DNA of 64,000 bases, taken from positions 1 through 64,000 of the forward strand of contig JASAMV010008508.1 of assembly GCA_030248065.1 (NCBI GenBank), in the 5' to 3' direction. The notes beneath the pieces were generated by a model. That model did not search any database and was not told where the DNA came from. It saw only the letters and a program-made list of their open reading frames with translations. The position numbers and the translations under genes were made by a program. Origin of the DNA: Rhynchonema sp. JSB1_4. Taxonomy: Eukaryota; Nematoda; Chromadorea; Monhysterida; Xyalidae. Positions 49,101 to 57,878 of the stretch are shown piece after piece; within the stretch, counting starts at the first letter, position 1; every line of letters starts with the position of its first letter.

Positions 49101-52100
49101 TATTTTAGGGGGCAACACCCCTGGTATCCGAGATTTTTCATTTTGGGTATCCGGTATCTGAAAATTTTGGATTTTGGGTATCCTGACTTTTTGATTTCCC
49201 AACGACACCACTGCTATATTCCAATTTTGCCAAAAAATTGTAATGCAAAATCGATCCGTTTTTCGATTTTAGTGACAAATTGGCCCGAGCACGAAAATTA
49301 ACCGGCGCAAAATGGGCCAAAAAAAGCGTGTAAAGCAAAATCCATCGATTTCCATCGACTTCAACACTCTTCAAGAACACTCTCGTCACTCTGAACAAAT
49401 TTTGCACTGAAATCATTATATTTTTCGAAATTGCGTTCCTCAGTGCTGTAACTTGAAAAAAAACTTTTTTTCGAAAAAAACGTTTCTTTCCACGAAAAAT
49501 AAAGACGGTTCTTTATGACAATATAAGAACAGATTATTTGTGCGATCATACCGTCAAACGCCGTGGTTTAGAATGCGGTGGCCTGATTTTCTGATCGAAG
49601 GGATCCGGAACTTTTCGAAAATGCAACATTCGACCGACTTGAGACAAAGTTTCGACACAGAGGACTACAAGCGAAAACTAACAAAAGGAACGTCTGTCGA
49701 AAAATTGCAGTCAAGAAACTCAAGTCACAAACTTAAACTCCTCCAATGTTGCTGCTGATGTTTTGGCCCATGTTGACACATCCACGTCGGTTTCACCCAC
49801 CTTCTCAACAGTCATCCGAATGTCGGCCTCCTTGTCGAGCTGTGCGGCTTCGGCCTGTTTCTGTTTGGCCGTCAACTTCACCAGTCCGTCTCGTCGTCGT
49901 TTCTCGGCCAACTCCTTTCGCAATGCCAATTCGGCCATCTGTTCCTTGTACGAATATAGCTTGCTCTCGCGTTTCACGTTGTGTATGTCGAGGTCGTCAA
50001 CGGCACTGAGACAGTCATGCGATTTGGGGAGGGGTATTACCTCTCAGTTACGTAGCTACATCGAGCTGAAAAGTCTACAGCCCGCAAATGATAGATGTTT
50101 GCTAGTCCCAGCTCCCTAAAAAATGGTGAAGAGCGAGCTTTACCCGTTTATTTCTTTTTTACAAAAAAATGCCCGGCCCACTACACAATTGCTGCACACA
50201 TATTCCACGACCCCGACACCAACTCACTTATCGATCACACTCGTGTCATACAATTGTCCGGCGGGATGTCGCCAGATCTGTACGTGCTCCACCGATACCG
50301 CGTTCAATTCGTCTATGTCAAGTGCCGCCAGGCGCTCACGAATGTACGACAGCACTTTGGCGGGCAGCTGATTGCCGGGCAGTTGCACCAACGACGCTGC
50401 CAGGTTGGCACGCAGCTGAACGGATAATCATAATTGGACGCAGCCGGACTTGGTGATCTCTGTCTGGCACGTGACTTTTTTCGTATTCGAGATGTTGAAA
50501 CTAGTGCCGATTGCAATTCTCGTTTGTAAGTGTCTCAAACGCACAACTGGCACGGCCAATATCACAGCTCGTAGCAACACGAGTCACGCACCCGCACGCC
50601 CACGGTTGAAACGGAATCTCGATCCCAGAAACGTTTCAAAACAAATCCAGATCCCGAGAATTCATGGGATCCGATTCTGAATTTGAGATCCTGTTTGAAC
50701 CCCACTCACGACCTTCTCACCTCCGTCAGTGACGTGTCTTTGAGCAATGTCAACAGGGTCGTCTGTGTTTCGGAATTGGCGAGAAACGCAGAACGATCGC
50801 TCATGTCAGGCACAAGCACGTGAAACATTTGCTGCCACAGATGAGGTTGGTGGTTGGCTGAAATAAGCAGCAACTGAAAGGCCATTGTCGAAAACAAGTG
50901 ATGAGCCGACGGACGACCAGACATACTTATGGAGAACTTTTGTTTCCGCGTGGTAACGTGATGTGGTTGCACTATCTTGAAGAACTACACATATCAATCC
51001 TATTACTCATCGTGAACTGCTTCGACATTCTTACATAATTCTCAGACGTAAGATACGTTTCGGAAAAATGTTTCAGACCGACATACGGTATGCATATAAT
51101 ATCAAGTTAGGCTACGTCCGCATTACGTCGGCGACGAATGTGAAAAACGCAGCACAACTTAGTATTAAAAATTACGAAAAGCGAACAGCAATAGTTGCCC
51201 GTTTTGTACAGTTTGCGTGCGGAGCGAGCGGTTTTTGGGAGTTTAGGGTCGAAAAACACACATTTTTGGCCATGAAGATCATAAATTGATGGTTGCAAGG
51301 TACCCTCAGGAATGGTTGCAAGGTACCTATCCTCCCCCGAAGGGGTGGTTGCAAGGCACCTACCCCTTAGGGAAGTGATCCCCCTGACCCCCAGCCACTA
51401 CGCTGAACCGACCCCTACGCCCAGTACCGCCCAATATTCGAGTCACCCACCCAGTATTGGCACCGAGCATGCGAGCATCGCTTCACACAACATTCGTCGC
51501 ACGTCCTCCACCATTGCTGTGCCACTGCCTTCACACAATTGCAACATACAGTTGGCCAATCGACCGGCTTCGCTCGTCTCGTCGTCCTCTACAGTCGATG
51601 TTTCACTTTCTGTTGCTTTGGCTGCACGATGGAACAGCTGAAAACCAACGTCGATTGTTGTGTCACATTCTGATTGCGGATGAATCCGTTGCCAGTTGCG
51701 AACTCGGCTTCGCAGATGAGTTGTGCAGCAGATAGTCAAAGAAAACATACAGTATGACCTGAAGCCAGTTTGTTCGGTGTAGATGTGAAATTCCACCCAG
51801 AGATAAAATTTTCAACAACCAAAGTAGTGTGTAAAAGTGAGCATTTTGCAAAATGTTGTCCGGACGGCGGTTGTGACGTTTGCTACGCTTCCACCAACAC
51901 CCAACTACTTTCTCAGAATGTCGATAATGACAAATATTTCGATCGAAAATCCTACCCCATGGGTAGAAATTCAAATCTACGCCAAATAAAAGCTGGCTTC
52001 TGGTCTTACGGCAACAAACGTCCGTAACTGACAGACACGGAGGACCTCAACAAGTATACACATCAACAACAGGTGCGGTCCGCCAAGCAATATGTACGCA

Positions 52101-55100
52101 CCATTCTATCGCTATCATTAACGCCATCAGCTCGTCCGTACACCCTCACAATCGTTCGCAAACAACTGCGAGCCAATCGTGCGCCATCGGTGATCGCCAC
52201 TCGTTTCGCCGTTTGTGCGGCCCGACGCAGACTCGGACGTGTTGCCTTGCCACCGACGCACGCGTACAGCCAGGCCAGACACACATCGTCCGGGTACAGA
52301 CCGGCGCCGAGATTGGACAGAACCGGCGATGGCTGGTCCAATAGGGTACGCTCCAGCCATTCGCACAGACACAGCAGACCTGCGTTGAATGTATGTGATG
52401 AGTTTGAGGGCCGGATCAACTTTGAAGGCAAGCCCATTGGCATGGAGTTGGCTTGGACAGGGGCAAATTTTGATTGAGTTGTATTTTGTGATTGAGTTGG
52501 CACACTAATTTGGCGTAAAAGCTCTTCATTTGGTGCTGGGGAGCAACCTTTACGCTGGTCAAAATTAATGCGCCAACTCCATCACAAGTATCAGCTGAAC
52601 CAAAATTTGCCTGTGCGAAAGCCAAATCCACGCCAATAGACTTGCCCACAAAGTTGATACCCTACAATGTAGGTGTCTGTGTGTGTGTGTGAATATTTCA
52701 ACCGATAAAATGTTTGGTCTGCTGCGTATAGAGACACCGCTGGTCTTGTTCACCTATTCGCTCCAACAGAATCGTAAACATCAATACACACGAAAACTGC
52801 ACTAATCACCATTTTCGTCCAGTACTGACAGCACGATTGGTCGTGTGAACAATTTGCTGGCGATTGTTTCGTGCCAGATTGTCGCTGACGGCAAGTTGCT
52901 CAGATCAGCTGCAATACAAACGAAACTTGGAAAGTAGGTTTTTGAGACGTATCAACCAAAGTTGTGGTTAGGAATGCCAGTTGTGGGCTGATGGTACAGC
53001 CGTAAACTCAAGCGGCCGCAAATGAGCGTGAGAAATCATACATGGCAGTTGACGACAAGAGTTGACGATCCGAGTTAACGACAGTACAATAAGCTCAATT
53101 GTGCGACGTACCCGTTTGCTGCGCGTGATATCTGTACAATCGTGCAAGCAGTACTGCCGCGTACAACGCCTCGGCACACTGCAACGTTTGATTGGGTTGT
53201 TTCAACGCTGATTGCACTATTCTGATCAGTTCCGGTTCGAGAGTGTGCGCCAGCGGGATTAGCTGGGCTGAAAGCAATTGCAATTCGTACATTTTATTGG
53301 AGCACAGCAAAAAGGTTCGCGGAAAATGCTCGAAGGCGCTCGACATACGGGAGAAAGCGGAAAGCATATGTCGAAGGAATAGTTGACGCGTGGTCGAGGA
53401 CGGTCGTTTGGCTGAGATACCGGTCTGACGGACAATGAAACATTTAACATTTGATACAATGCAAGAAAGAAGTAAAATAATGGAAGACTGACGGCGAATA
53501 TTCCATCTCTCATCAAAGGCACGTTTTCAGACTTGAGCTTCGGCGCCCAGGCACAGACGGCGTCCAGATATGTGTCCAACATTGATTCGTTAGCTGAAGT
53601 GAAACATCACAAAATTATCTGAAAGTTGTTGCACTGCAACTCGTGGACAATGGAAGATGCAGAATGCGACAGAAATTTGCCAAAAGCAGTGCTGGATCTG
53701 TAAAGCGGCAAGGAGCGACTGCCAATCAGTTGGCCTGATGAAGCGCGCTCCCCACAGATCAGGCACCGCGCCTGAACCAGGGTTTTTATTTCAAATTTTT
53801 TCAGGTGCAATTTGCACCCGGATGGCTAGATTTTAGGTGCAAATTGGCAGGCTTTACGCAATTTTAGGCACTTTTGCGTGCAAAATGTAAAAATAATAAG
53901 TGCAGTTTGCACTTAAAGTCCTGATTTGCATTAACGTGCAATTTACACCAATAGGTATATAATTTCATTCACGCAAAGGCTTGCTTCAGTAATGGCGGGC
54001 GACTATAATAGTGCAGCCGGGTTGCCTAACCTTCATCCTTTATCCATTTATCCAACTGTTCCATCATGAGTTGAGCATGTGCGTCCAAGCCAGTCACCTG
54101 AGCCGAACCGACAGAGGCAAGAGCCGCCAAGACACACGTTCGTTGTTCGGGCATGGTCAGCTTGCCTTGACTGCCTGCAAGACACATTGGTGGTTTTATA
54201 GATGGTAAGTCTTTTCAACAACGACATTGTAAAGCCATGCGAGCGGAATAATTACACTTCCGGCGAAGCAGCAGTTGCTTCACACCTTTTCGGCTGACAT
54301 TTCACAAACAAAAGAATAGTGGTACAAAAATATGGTGTAGAACGACTAATCGCACCACCAGGCTGAAGTGTTTGCCGTTCAAATTCAACAAACTAAATCG
54401 CCGCGGCATCCAACCGTTGCAGACATCGATCAAGCAACTAGCGACCGACGCCAATGCTTGTGCGTCGCTGCATTGTTTGGCGAGCGCATTCACAACCGAC
54501 AAGGCTTGCGTTCGACATTCGTCGTTGGTTGAAATTAGTTGAGCTGCAAAAAGGAAGCGAAAAGAAAACCAATTGGGTGAAAAGGAGAACATGAGTGCAC
54601 CAAAACTGCGCCCGAAACAAACCTGACACGATGTTCATTATGTCATCGACATAGCCACTCAGGTCAATACGAACGTGATGCAGCAGCGCGGACACAACTA
54701 GAAAGACCACTTCCGATCAAAACTGATGTTTCCGGTCGATTAAATAAAAATCAGGGTTGTTGTGGTGCTGTTTAACGTGCTGAGTTGAGTTTAGCGTAAC
54801 GTACTCGAATTGCCACACAACGCAGTCAACCGAAAATGATGAATGCGAATGACCCTTCCTACCGTGAATGACATTCTCCGGGTTGCGCAGCATTCCCTTC
54901 CGACAATCGGGCAACAACGATTGCTTGAATTGGTTGTGTTCAATGTATTTCAGGAAGTGGGCGCAGATTTGCTGAAAATTTGACGAATATATGTATCATC
55001 TGGGAAACTAAAAATGACGTGTTTACTGGTCAACTTGCAACCTTCATCACAGTGCGCTTCTTCTTGATCATCAGCAGCCTCTGCCAGCATCCACCCACAT

Positions 55101-57488
55101 CTCATTATCATTGTGTTAGCGACAAAAATGAATCACAATGCTATGCTATCGGAGTCGAAATCTTGTTAAATGGCTTGTACGTATGCGTGGTTTGGAGCGG
55201 CAAAGCGACTCCGGTGTTTCAAATGGCCTTGGCTTATTTTACGGGGAAGAAATGTGTGGATGCCCCGAGCTGTTGCGGCCCCACAGAAAACCCATTTTTT
55301 CACCGGAAAAATTCTGGTAGCCCCCTATTTTTGGGGTAAAAATAATGGGTACATGCATTGTTTTGGCTCTGGCAAATGTCTAGCACTGACTCGGTTGCGC
55401 CGTCCATTGCAGAGAGGGACCGGCAGGCAACTGCCGAACAGCCACAAGTCAGCCAAGACACTCACGATCAACTAATAAAACAGGAAAAACTCACAGCGCC
55501 GTGTTGTGTGGGCTTGGTTTTGGTGAGCAACATGTTGGTGGCGTACATTGGCATGGCGATCGACAGCCAATCAGCGACGAACGTTTGTCGATTCAAACAC
55601 AACGCGAACACGGCAATCAACGCCAGCGTGTGCTCCGCGTTGGCACACTGTTCTTGGGCGACACCGTCGCGAACGCGCACCATCAGCGCCACTCGCTGCA
55701 ACGACACACGCGTATCATGGTGTATTCATCAAGTTGTATGTTTTTTTCGACAATATCATCAAGTAAACTGTGCCAGCCACAAGATCCGACCAACGTGTTT
55801 CAACAAGAGCGTCATCTTCTGCGTCAATAAAGCGGTGCATTTCTTGTTCGTACAACTCGTCAACGTGAATGAGACGGCAGACAAAGCGTTGATCTGAGAA
55901 AGACGGACAGACTGTAGTCCAAGATTATTGGAATGAACAATAAAAAACAAAACATTCACCAGAGTTTGTAGCTGATTATTGTTGAGATTGGCGTCAATCG
56001 ATCGTAACAAATGACAAAGCAGCTTCATGCCATGTTTGATCACTTTACAGCTGCTCGGGCTGAGATGAAATTGTACATTTATTTGTCAAATCGCTACTCC
56101 CTTTTGTGTTTGAACTTGACCAGAGAAAACTGCACCATTTATGACTTACGTGCAAATCTGGTGATTTACTTTTGCGCAAGCCAGTGAAACATTATCAGCC
56201 ACAGTCGCAATAACAGCACAGCCGTGGTGCTGGCACAAGGAAGATAGAAAGGACTGAAAACGGTGCAAGAAATCATCGAAAGAAAACCGAATTCGAACAT
56301 TTTGAACACAACACAATGTGGTCACCATAAAGAAAACACGGTCGAAAAAAGCAGCATCATGTCAACTAGTTAGTTCTTGGGGGAAGGGGTCCCCCAGAAG
56401 TACACTAACCGCTTCGAACAAGGTGCACTAATACAGTAACCGCCTCGCCGGACCAGGAACTACACTGATACCAACCAACCTCTGCTAAGCGCCTCGAACC
56501 GATCTGTTGGTACCGATACAACGATGCTTGCATCACCAAGTTGGCAAGAATTTTCGCCGCCGGCTCGGGACATGTTCCTGAAAAAGGGTGACGACTGACG
56601 GTGACGAGCACAGTGACTAACTGAAAAAAACCGTTTTATCTCCGGGAAAAAACCTTTTTCGGATCCCGCAATATTCGAAAATAAATGGGTGAGTCGTTCG
56701 TGGATGGTAAGTTTTTTTTTGAAGGCGGGTTCCTGACTACGGTAGCTTCAACACTGCCAGCATACGTACCGGAGCCTCAGCATAGGTAAGATACCGGAAC
56801 CGACGCTTTGCCGATACCGCTCTTCGCACGCTGATTCCCTTGCGAATCTACCGTAGTCAAGAACCCGCCATCAAAAAACCTTCCATCCAAGATCACGGTA
56901 GTTAGTTACCCAAATAAATTACCCGGAAAAATTACCGGTAGTTTATTTAAAATGAAAATTAAAACTTTTGGCCGCCGACGCCGGCACCGACTTTTTTCCG
57001 ACAACGACACCGAGCCCTGTTTATTTTTCCGAGAAAAAATGTGTTTTTTTTGTTTGAAAATGGCGAAAAATTTTCTTGGGGGTTCACACCTAAGTTACAA
57101 AATCGTTCTAAAAACCATAAGGAAACAAAAAATTGCTCAAAAATCCGTGTTTTTGATTTCGGAATTCCTTAAGTACTGCTACCGGTAATTTATTTGAAAA
57201 AAACGGTTTTTTTTTCAAAAAAATAAACTGCGGCGTTTTCACGCAATTTTTCAACTCCGAAAAAGTATAAACAGGAGCATCACTCAAAATTGCTGATATT
57301 GTATGATATCGCTGTGCATGCACGTAGTTCAAAGAAAAGAATATAAAGAACGACGCGGAGAAAACTAAAACAAACTAACGAAAATCTGGATGTTTGACCA
57401 AATCCGAATAAATTTGCTTTTGACGACACAAGCTCGAGTCATTCACATTGGCAGCGAACTTCTTCATTGCTTCTTTCAGGTCTGACAT
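18431..57488 (-). CDS. GCN1, eIF2-alpha kinase (GCN2) activator, complete 59-exon gene
   Basis: GCN1 binds translating ribosomes and, with GCN20/ABCF3, delivers the uncharged-tRNA signal to the kinase GCN2. It also senses collided ribosomes. I joined 59 exons into one frame of 2,814 codons including the stop; every border is GT-AG and every phase agrees. The human protein is about 2,670 residues. The order of conserved blocks is the same throughout, for example ALNDRH (exon 27), [14 protein letters not shown] (28), ERRGAAYG (29), [11 protein letters not shown] (32), [10 protein letters not shown] (34), VDRSGAAQG (37), VRDGYIMM (38), WRIRHASVQ (39), VVVSNTPRT (41), SVAGDALTR (45), ALIRILGDR (50) and RPFLPQL (51). 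The start ATG at 57488 opens [15 protein letters not shown], much like family N termini. No frameshift or stop was found. The tail exons used here are those of copy 2. A second tail lies downstream. Confidence 0.95.
21150..21491. mobile_element. Insertion in copy 2 of the duplication, member of a dispersed repeat
   Basis: About 340 bp are present here but absent at the matching site of copy 1 (between TGCGCAACGA and AAGTTGAGGAAAG, near 14670). The insert contains GATAGACTAGGGCCAAAAG and ATGATATTTGAAGAACC. Both phrases recur in the opposite orientation at about 32215-32400, inside another GCN1 intron. I found no open frame and no clear target duplication. Confidence 0.7.
23638..24845 (-). CDS. 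GCN1 exons 50-53, GCN2 (RWD)-binding region
   Basis: The exons are 24729-24845, 24335-24415, 24117-24232 and 23638-23747 (residues about 2433-2573). Exon 50 gives [18 protein letters not shown], exon 51 [18 protein letters not shown], exon 52 [20 protein letters not shown], and exon 53 the [15 protein letters not shown] helix. In yeast and human this stretch contacts the RWD domain of GCN2, so it is the part that couples ribosome state to the kinase. Exon 53 ends in phase 1, compatible with either duplicated tail. Confidence 0.92.
25127..25225. repeat. GGTGCAA/TTGCACC palindromic repeat
   Basis: Repeated TTAGGTGCAATTTGCACCTA-type palindromes. Related blocks are at 26130-26240 and 53785-53960, all in GCN1 introns. 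They are probably the ends of one small inverted-repeat element family. Confidence 0.55.
25453..25839. mobile_element. MITE with CAGTGTAGTTCCTGG termini
   Basis: It begins CAGTGTAGTTCCTGGTCCGG and ends CCAGGAACTACACTG, an inverted terminus of 15 bp. The flanks ACTAGGAT and ACTAGAAC share 6 of 8 bases, consistent with an old 8-bp target duplication. The inner part repeats GCGGTTAGTGTACCT phrases. Partial relatives lie at 25080, 26460-26550 and 56365-56467, and there is a large one at 59078-60493. Confidence 0.7.
26874..30942 (-). CDS. GCN1 exons 42-49
   Basis: The exons are 30778-30942, 29818-29979, 29343-29435, 28880-29035, 28267-28425, 27633-27806, 27112-27177 and 26874-26987 (residues about 2070-2432), all starting and ending in phase 0. 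They encode HEAT repeats with family landmarks: [60 protein letters not shown] and [16 protein letters not shown]. The 66-nt exon 48 (27112-27177) is the least conserved; it matches the variable linker before GV..L...REGVL in other GCN1 proteins. Confidence 0.9.
30454..30682. mobile_element. Foldback element in GCN1 intron 42
   Basis: The ends are inverted: GGGCTCAACCAGATAG on the left and CTATCTGGTGGAGCC on the right. The inner arms AACCGAAAATGTTTCG and CGAAACATTTTCG, with CATGATA/ATCATG and CGGGTTTCGGGT phrases, are also mirror images. I found no target duplication. Confidence 0.6.
31316..35209 (-). CDS. GCN1 exons 35-41, eEF3-like core, second half
   Basis: The exons are 35117-35209, 34528-34648, 34321-34419, 33785-33981, 33145-33334, 32519-32651 and 31316-31466 (residues about 1742-2069). 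They hold the most conserved part of the protein: DQK (35), [12 protein letters not shown] (36), [11 protein letters not shown] (37), [15 protein letters not shown] with FGDHF (38), LRAGQRLI and [17 protein letters not shown] (39), [19 protein letters not shown] (39/40 junction), and [18 protein letters not shown] (41). This HEAT core resembles elongation factor 3 and in yeast lies against the ribosome and GCN20. Confidence 0.93.
32215..32400. repeat. Second copy of the 21.2 kb insertion repeat, opposite orientation
   Basis: It contains the reverse complements of GATAGACTAGGGCCAAAAG and of ATGATATTTGATGAACC, and of TGAACTGGGTGTGG, in the same order as the insertion at 21150-21491. Confidence 0.65.
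32776..33050. mobile_element. Foldback MITE with 8-bp target duplication (hAT-like), copy 2
   Basis: Same family as 5573-5964. The termini are GGCGGAAGGCGAAATGAGCA and TGCTCAATTGCCCGGCCACC, with inner arms TTGAGCAAGACCACTTTGAG. The flanks AACACAGA and AACACAGG match at 7 of 8 bases. The interior carries CCTAAGCCTAAGCC phrases, the complement of those in copy 1. Confidence 0.8.
33597..33635. repeat. (AAC)n microsatellite
   Basis: About twelve ACA/AAC units in intron 38 of GCN1. Confidence 0.95.
34718..35075. repeat. Dispersed A/T-run repeat B, member 1
   Basis: About 350 bp shared with 41860-42220, including CGAGAAATTTTCC-like phrases, TTGTC..AA..ACTGTAAATCGG, TGCATTT and GCG(A/G)AAAATACGCAA. 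It lies between GCN1 exons 35 and 36. No coding potential. Confidence 0.6.
35272..38318 (-). CDS. GCN1 exons 28-34, eEF3-like core, first half
   Basis: The exons are 38124-38318, 37289-37445, 36913-37022, 36731-36832, 36210-36324, 35722-35901 and 35272-35399 (residues about 1413-1741). Landmarks are [15 protein letters not shown] (28), [12 protein letters not shown] and [16 protein letters not shown] (29), [13 protein letters not shown] (30), [20 protein letters not shown] (31), [20 protein letters not shown] (32), [19 protein letters not shown] (33) and [17 protein letters not shown] (34). All match animal GCN1 in order. Confidence 0.94.
37541..37982. mobile_element. MITE with TAGGGTTAGAG termini and perfect 8-bp target duplication
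   Basis: It begins TAGGGTTAGAGGTCGGGG and ends CTCTCTAACCCTA. GCGTCGAG flanks it on both sides (37533-37540 and 37983-37990), a perfect 8-bp duplication of the target. The interior repeats CCGACACCCGACA-type phrases in both orientations. It lies in GCN1 intron 28. A 60-bp relative is at 44962-45021. Confidence 0.88.
38404..38552. repeat. GGGCCAGGTACTTTTT repeat block
   Basis: Six or so imperfect units of TTTTTGGGCCAGGTAC. The mirror-image block (GGCCCAAAAAGTACCTGGCC units) is at 42297-42382. The pair brackets most of the 4.3-kb GCN1 intron 27. Confidence 0.75.
39030..39376 (+). mobile_element. 5'-truncated retroposon fragment, copy 1
   Basis: About 347 bp, ending GACGCTATAAACTAACTAAC. The 12-bp phrase TCGTTCTAAAGC flanks it on both sides (39018-39029 and 39377-39388), as a target duplication would. 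The last 265 bp match 41391-41659 in reverse. The shared 3' end with an ACTA repeat and unequal 5' ends are the signature of a non-LTR retrotransposon tail. Any open frame is only a T-rich artefact. Confidence 0.75.
39871..40251. mobile_element. MITE with CAGTGGTGTCGTTGGG termini
   Basis: It starts CAGTGGTGGCGTTGGG and ends CCCAACGACACCACTG. The flanks GATGTAGG and TATGTAGG agree at 7 of 8 bases. The inside repeats CAGGATACC(G)GGATACC and AAAAATCTCGGATACC phrases. Other members lie at 46258-46448 (truncated), 47178-47294 and 48808-49213. Confidence 0.8.
41391..41659 (-). mobile_element. 5'-truncated retroposon fragment, copy 2, with an empty site in the window
   Basis: 269 bp with the tail (TTAG repeat) on the left, so it lies on the minus strand. 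CGGACAGG flanks both sides (41383-41390 and 41660-41667). The inverted arm at about 47815 shows the undisturbed site, with one CGGACAGG (read in reverse) followed directly by the downstream sequence. This fixes both the element ends and the target duplication. Confidence 0.85.
42662..46107 (-). CDS. GCN1 exons 19-27
   Basis: The exons are 45876-46107, 45666-45797, 45047-45170, 44727-44847, 44498-44644, 43757-43897, 43126-43473, 42848-42976 and 42662-42775 (residues about 917-1412). I start exon 19 at TTGGCAG/TTGCACGCC because only this acceptor is in phase with exon 18. Exon 21 encodes an acidic stretch ([12 protein letters not shown]) and exon 22 continues [11 protein letters not shown], the counterpart of human FPFLKMVLTEM. 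Exon 25 gives [18 protein letters not shown] and exon 27 [18 protein letters not shown]. This middle part is less conserved, so single borders here could be off by a few bases. Confidence 0.88.
43006..43102. repeat. (AAT)n microsatellite
   Basis: About 30 ATA/AAT units between GCN1 exons 25 and 26, ending 23 bases before the donor of exon 25. Confidence 0.95.
44962..45021. mobile_element. 60-bp minimal MITE of the TAGGGTTAG family
   Basis: It begins TAGGGTTAGAGGTCGGGG, passes through a long G run, and ends CTCAAACCCTA. The flanks ACAATTGA and ACAATCGA agree at 7 of 8 bases. It is an internally deleted relative of the 442-bp element at 37541. Confidence 0.8.
46258..46451. mobile_element. Truncated CAGTGGTG-type MITE
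   Basis: It begins CAGTGGTGTCGTTGGG and follows the 39871 element through the GGATACC and TTGCCCCC phrases. It stops before the right end, at the insertion site of the next element. Confidence 0.65.
46460..47167. mobile_element. 708-bp MITE with perfect 8-bp target duplication
   Basis: The termini are CAGTGGTTTTTAA and TTAACCACTG. CACCTACA stands immediately on both sides (46452-46459 and 47168-47175). The outer 100-150 bp are almost pure A/T runs. The middle (about 46.62-47.0 kb) is ordinary-complexity DNA with no open frame I trust. The 8-bp duplication and CAGTG start fit the hAT superfamily. Confidence 0.88.
47178..47294. mobile_element. Short CAGTGGTG-type MITE, 117 bp
   Basis: It starts CAGTGGTGTCGTCTGCGG and ends CCCAACGACACCACTG. 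Both flanks equal those of the 48808-49213 element (CCTACATA on the left, CTATATT on the right), so the two lie in a duplicated block and not at independent sites. Confidence 0.7.
47292..47534. repeat. Direct repeat, unit 1 (unit 2 at 49211-49456)
   Basis: About 243 bp, from CTGCTATATT through CAGTGCTG, almost identical between the two positions (I see two or three differences). Both follow a CAGTGGTG MITE end. Confidence 0.9.
47735..49213. repeat. Inverted segmental repeat, arm 2
   Basis: The reverse-complement counterpart of 39871-41720. It lacks the retroposon and the C-rich insert of arm 1. It ends with a CAGTGGTG MITE (48808-49213). Confidence 0.85.
49729..52379 (-). CDS. GCN1 exons 14-18
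   Basis: The exons are 52102-52379, 51451-51637, 50721-50857, 50228-50415 and 49729-50005 (residues about 561-916). Exon 17 carries [15 protein letters not shown], the equivalent of human MQTPAGELYDKS. Exon 18 carries [20 protein letters not shown] and the basic, charged helix [20 protein letters not shown], the equivalent of MKRENKAYSFKEQ. This is the KREN/KEQ coiled segment typical of all GCN1 proteins. Exon 15 ([11 protein letters not shown]...) is poorly conserved; its borders are set by phase. Confidence 0.88.
52810..54697 (-). CDS. GCN1 exons 8-13
   Basis: The exons are 54623-54697, 54415-54543, 54031-54174, 53493-53593, 53112-53424 and 52810-52908 (residues about 274-560). Landmarks are [15 protein letters not shown] (8, human DLSQYAMDIVKGL), [14 protein letters not shown] (9, human ALRNLARQCSD), [18 protein letters not shown] (10, human GSEGKLTVVAQKMSVL) and the long HEAT exon 12. 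Phases all agree. Confidence 0.9.
53785..53960. repeat. GGTGCAA/TTGCACC repeat, third block
   Basis: Alternating AGGTGCAATTTGCACC and AGTGCAGTTTGCACT palindromes in GCN1 intron 10. Related to 25127 and 26130. Confidence 0.5.
54863..57488 (-). CDS. GCN1 exons 1-7, N terminus
   Basis: The exons are 57380-57488, 56480-56577, 56150-56253, 55960-56059, 55795-55893, 55495-55695 and 54863-54971 (residues 1-273). Exon 2 gives [20 protein letters not shown] (human PEGAVKGLCKLFCLTLHRY) followed by SRRLAE. Exon 7 gives [20 protein letters not shown] followed by MLRNPENVI (human LPTIQKSLLRSPENVI). The ATG at 57488 is the first in frame, after ATCAATAAACA. Exon 5 could also be read in another frame, but only the frame given here keeps phase 0 on both sides. 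Confidence 0.88.
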
Positions 57489-57878
57489 TGTTTATTGATC
57501 GGTGGCGCGCACACCTCATCAAACGGAAGTGTTCCTATCTGCCGAAAGGAGGTTAATTCGGGGTGTGGGTCACAAAAATTTTAAACCAACCTTATGGTGA
57601 CAAACGGAAAAAAAATCGTTTTTTTCTGAAAAAAGGAAACAACCCGTTTCTTTCGGAGCTCGGTAATCAGTGTAGTTCAGTTCAATACAGTACGGTACAG
57701 TTCAGTTCAGTGCAGTATCTCCCCCAACAATTTGTTCCTTCCACCCCCAAATCGGATTCCTCCCCAAATTTTGGGCAGAACAGTACCCCGCCGGCCGCCG
57801 GTATCTCCCCCTCTTTTTGGCCGCAACCGCAAGGTACAGTATCTCCCCTCCCAAGTAGCCACAGCCAGCACTGTGGGA
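57489..57878. promoter_or_regulatory. 5' flank of GCN1
   Basis: The 390 bp upstream of the GCN1 ATG hold no recognised gene and presumably the promoter and leader. I see no TATA box at a convincing distance. CATCAAACGGAAGTGTTCCT here (about 57517-57536) resembles a phrase at about 62096-62116. A CAGT-rich stretch follows at 57665-57720. Confidence 0.35.

Noticed and set aside
55741..55893. Alternative, acidic frame for GCN1 exon 5 ([20 protein letters not shown])
   Set aside because: It looks protein-like but requires a phase-1 entry, while exon 4 leaves in phase 0 and no other donor fits. The phase-0 frame joins both neighbours. I keep some doubt.
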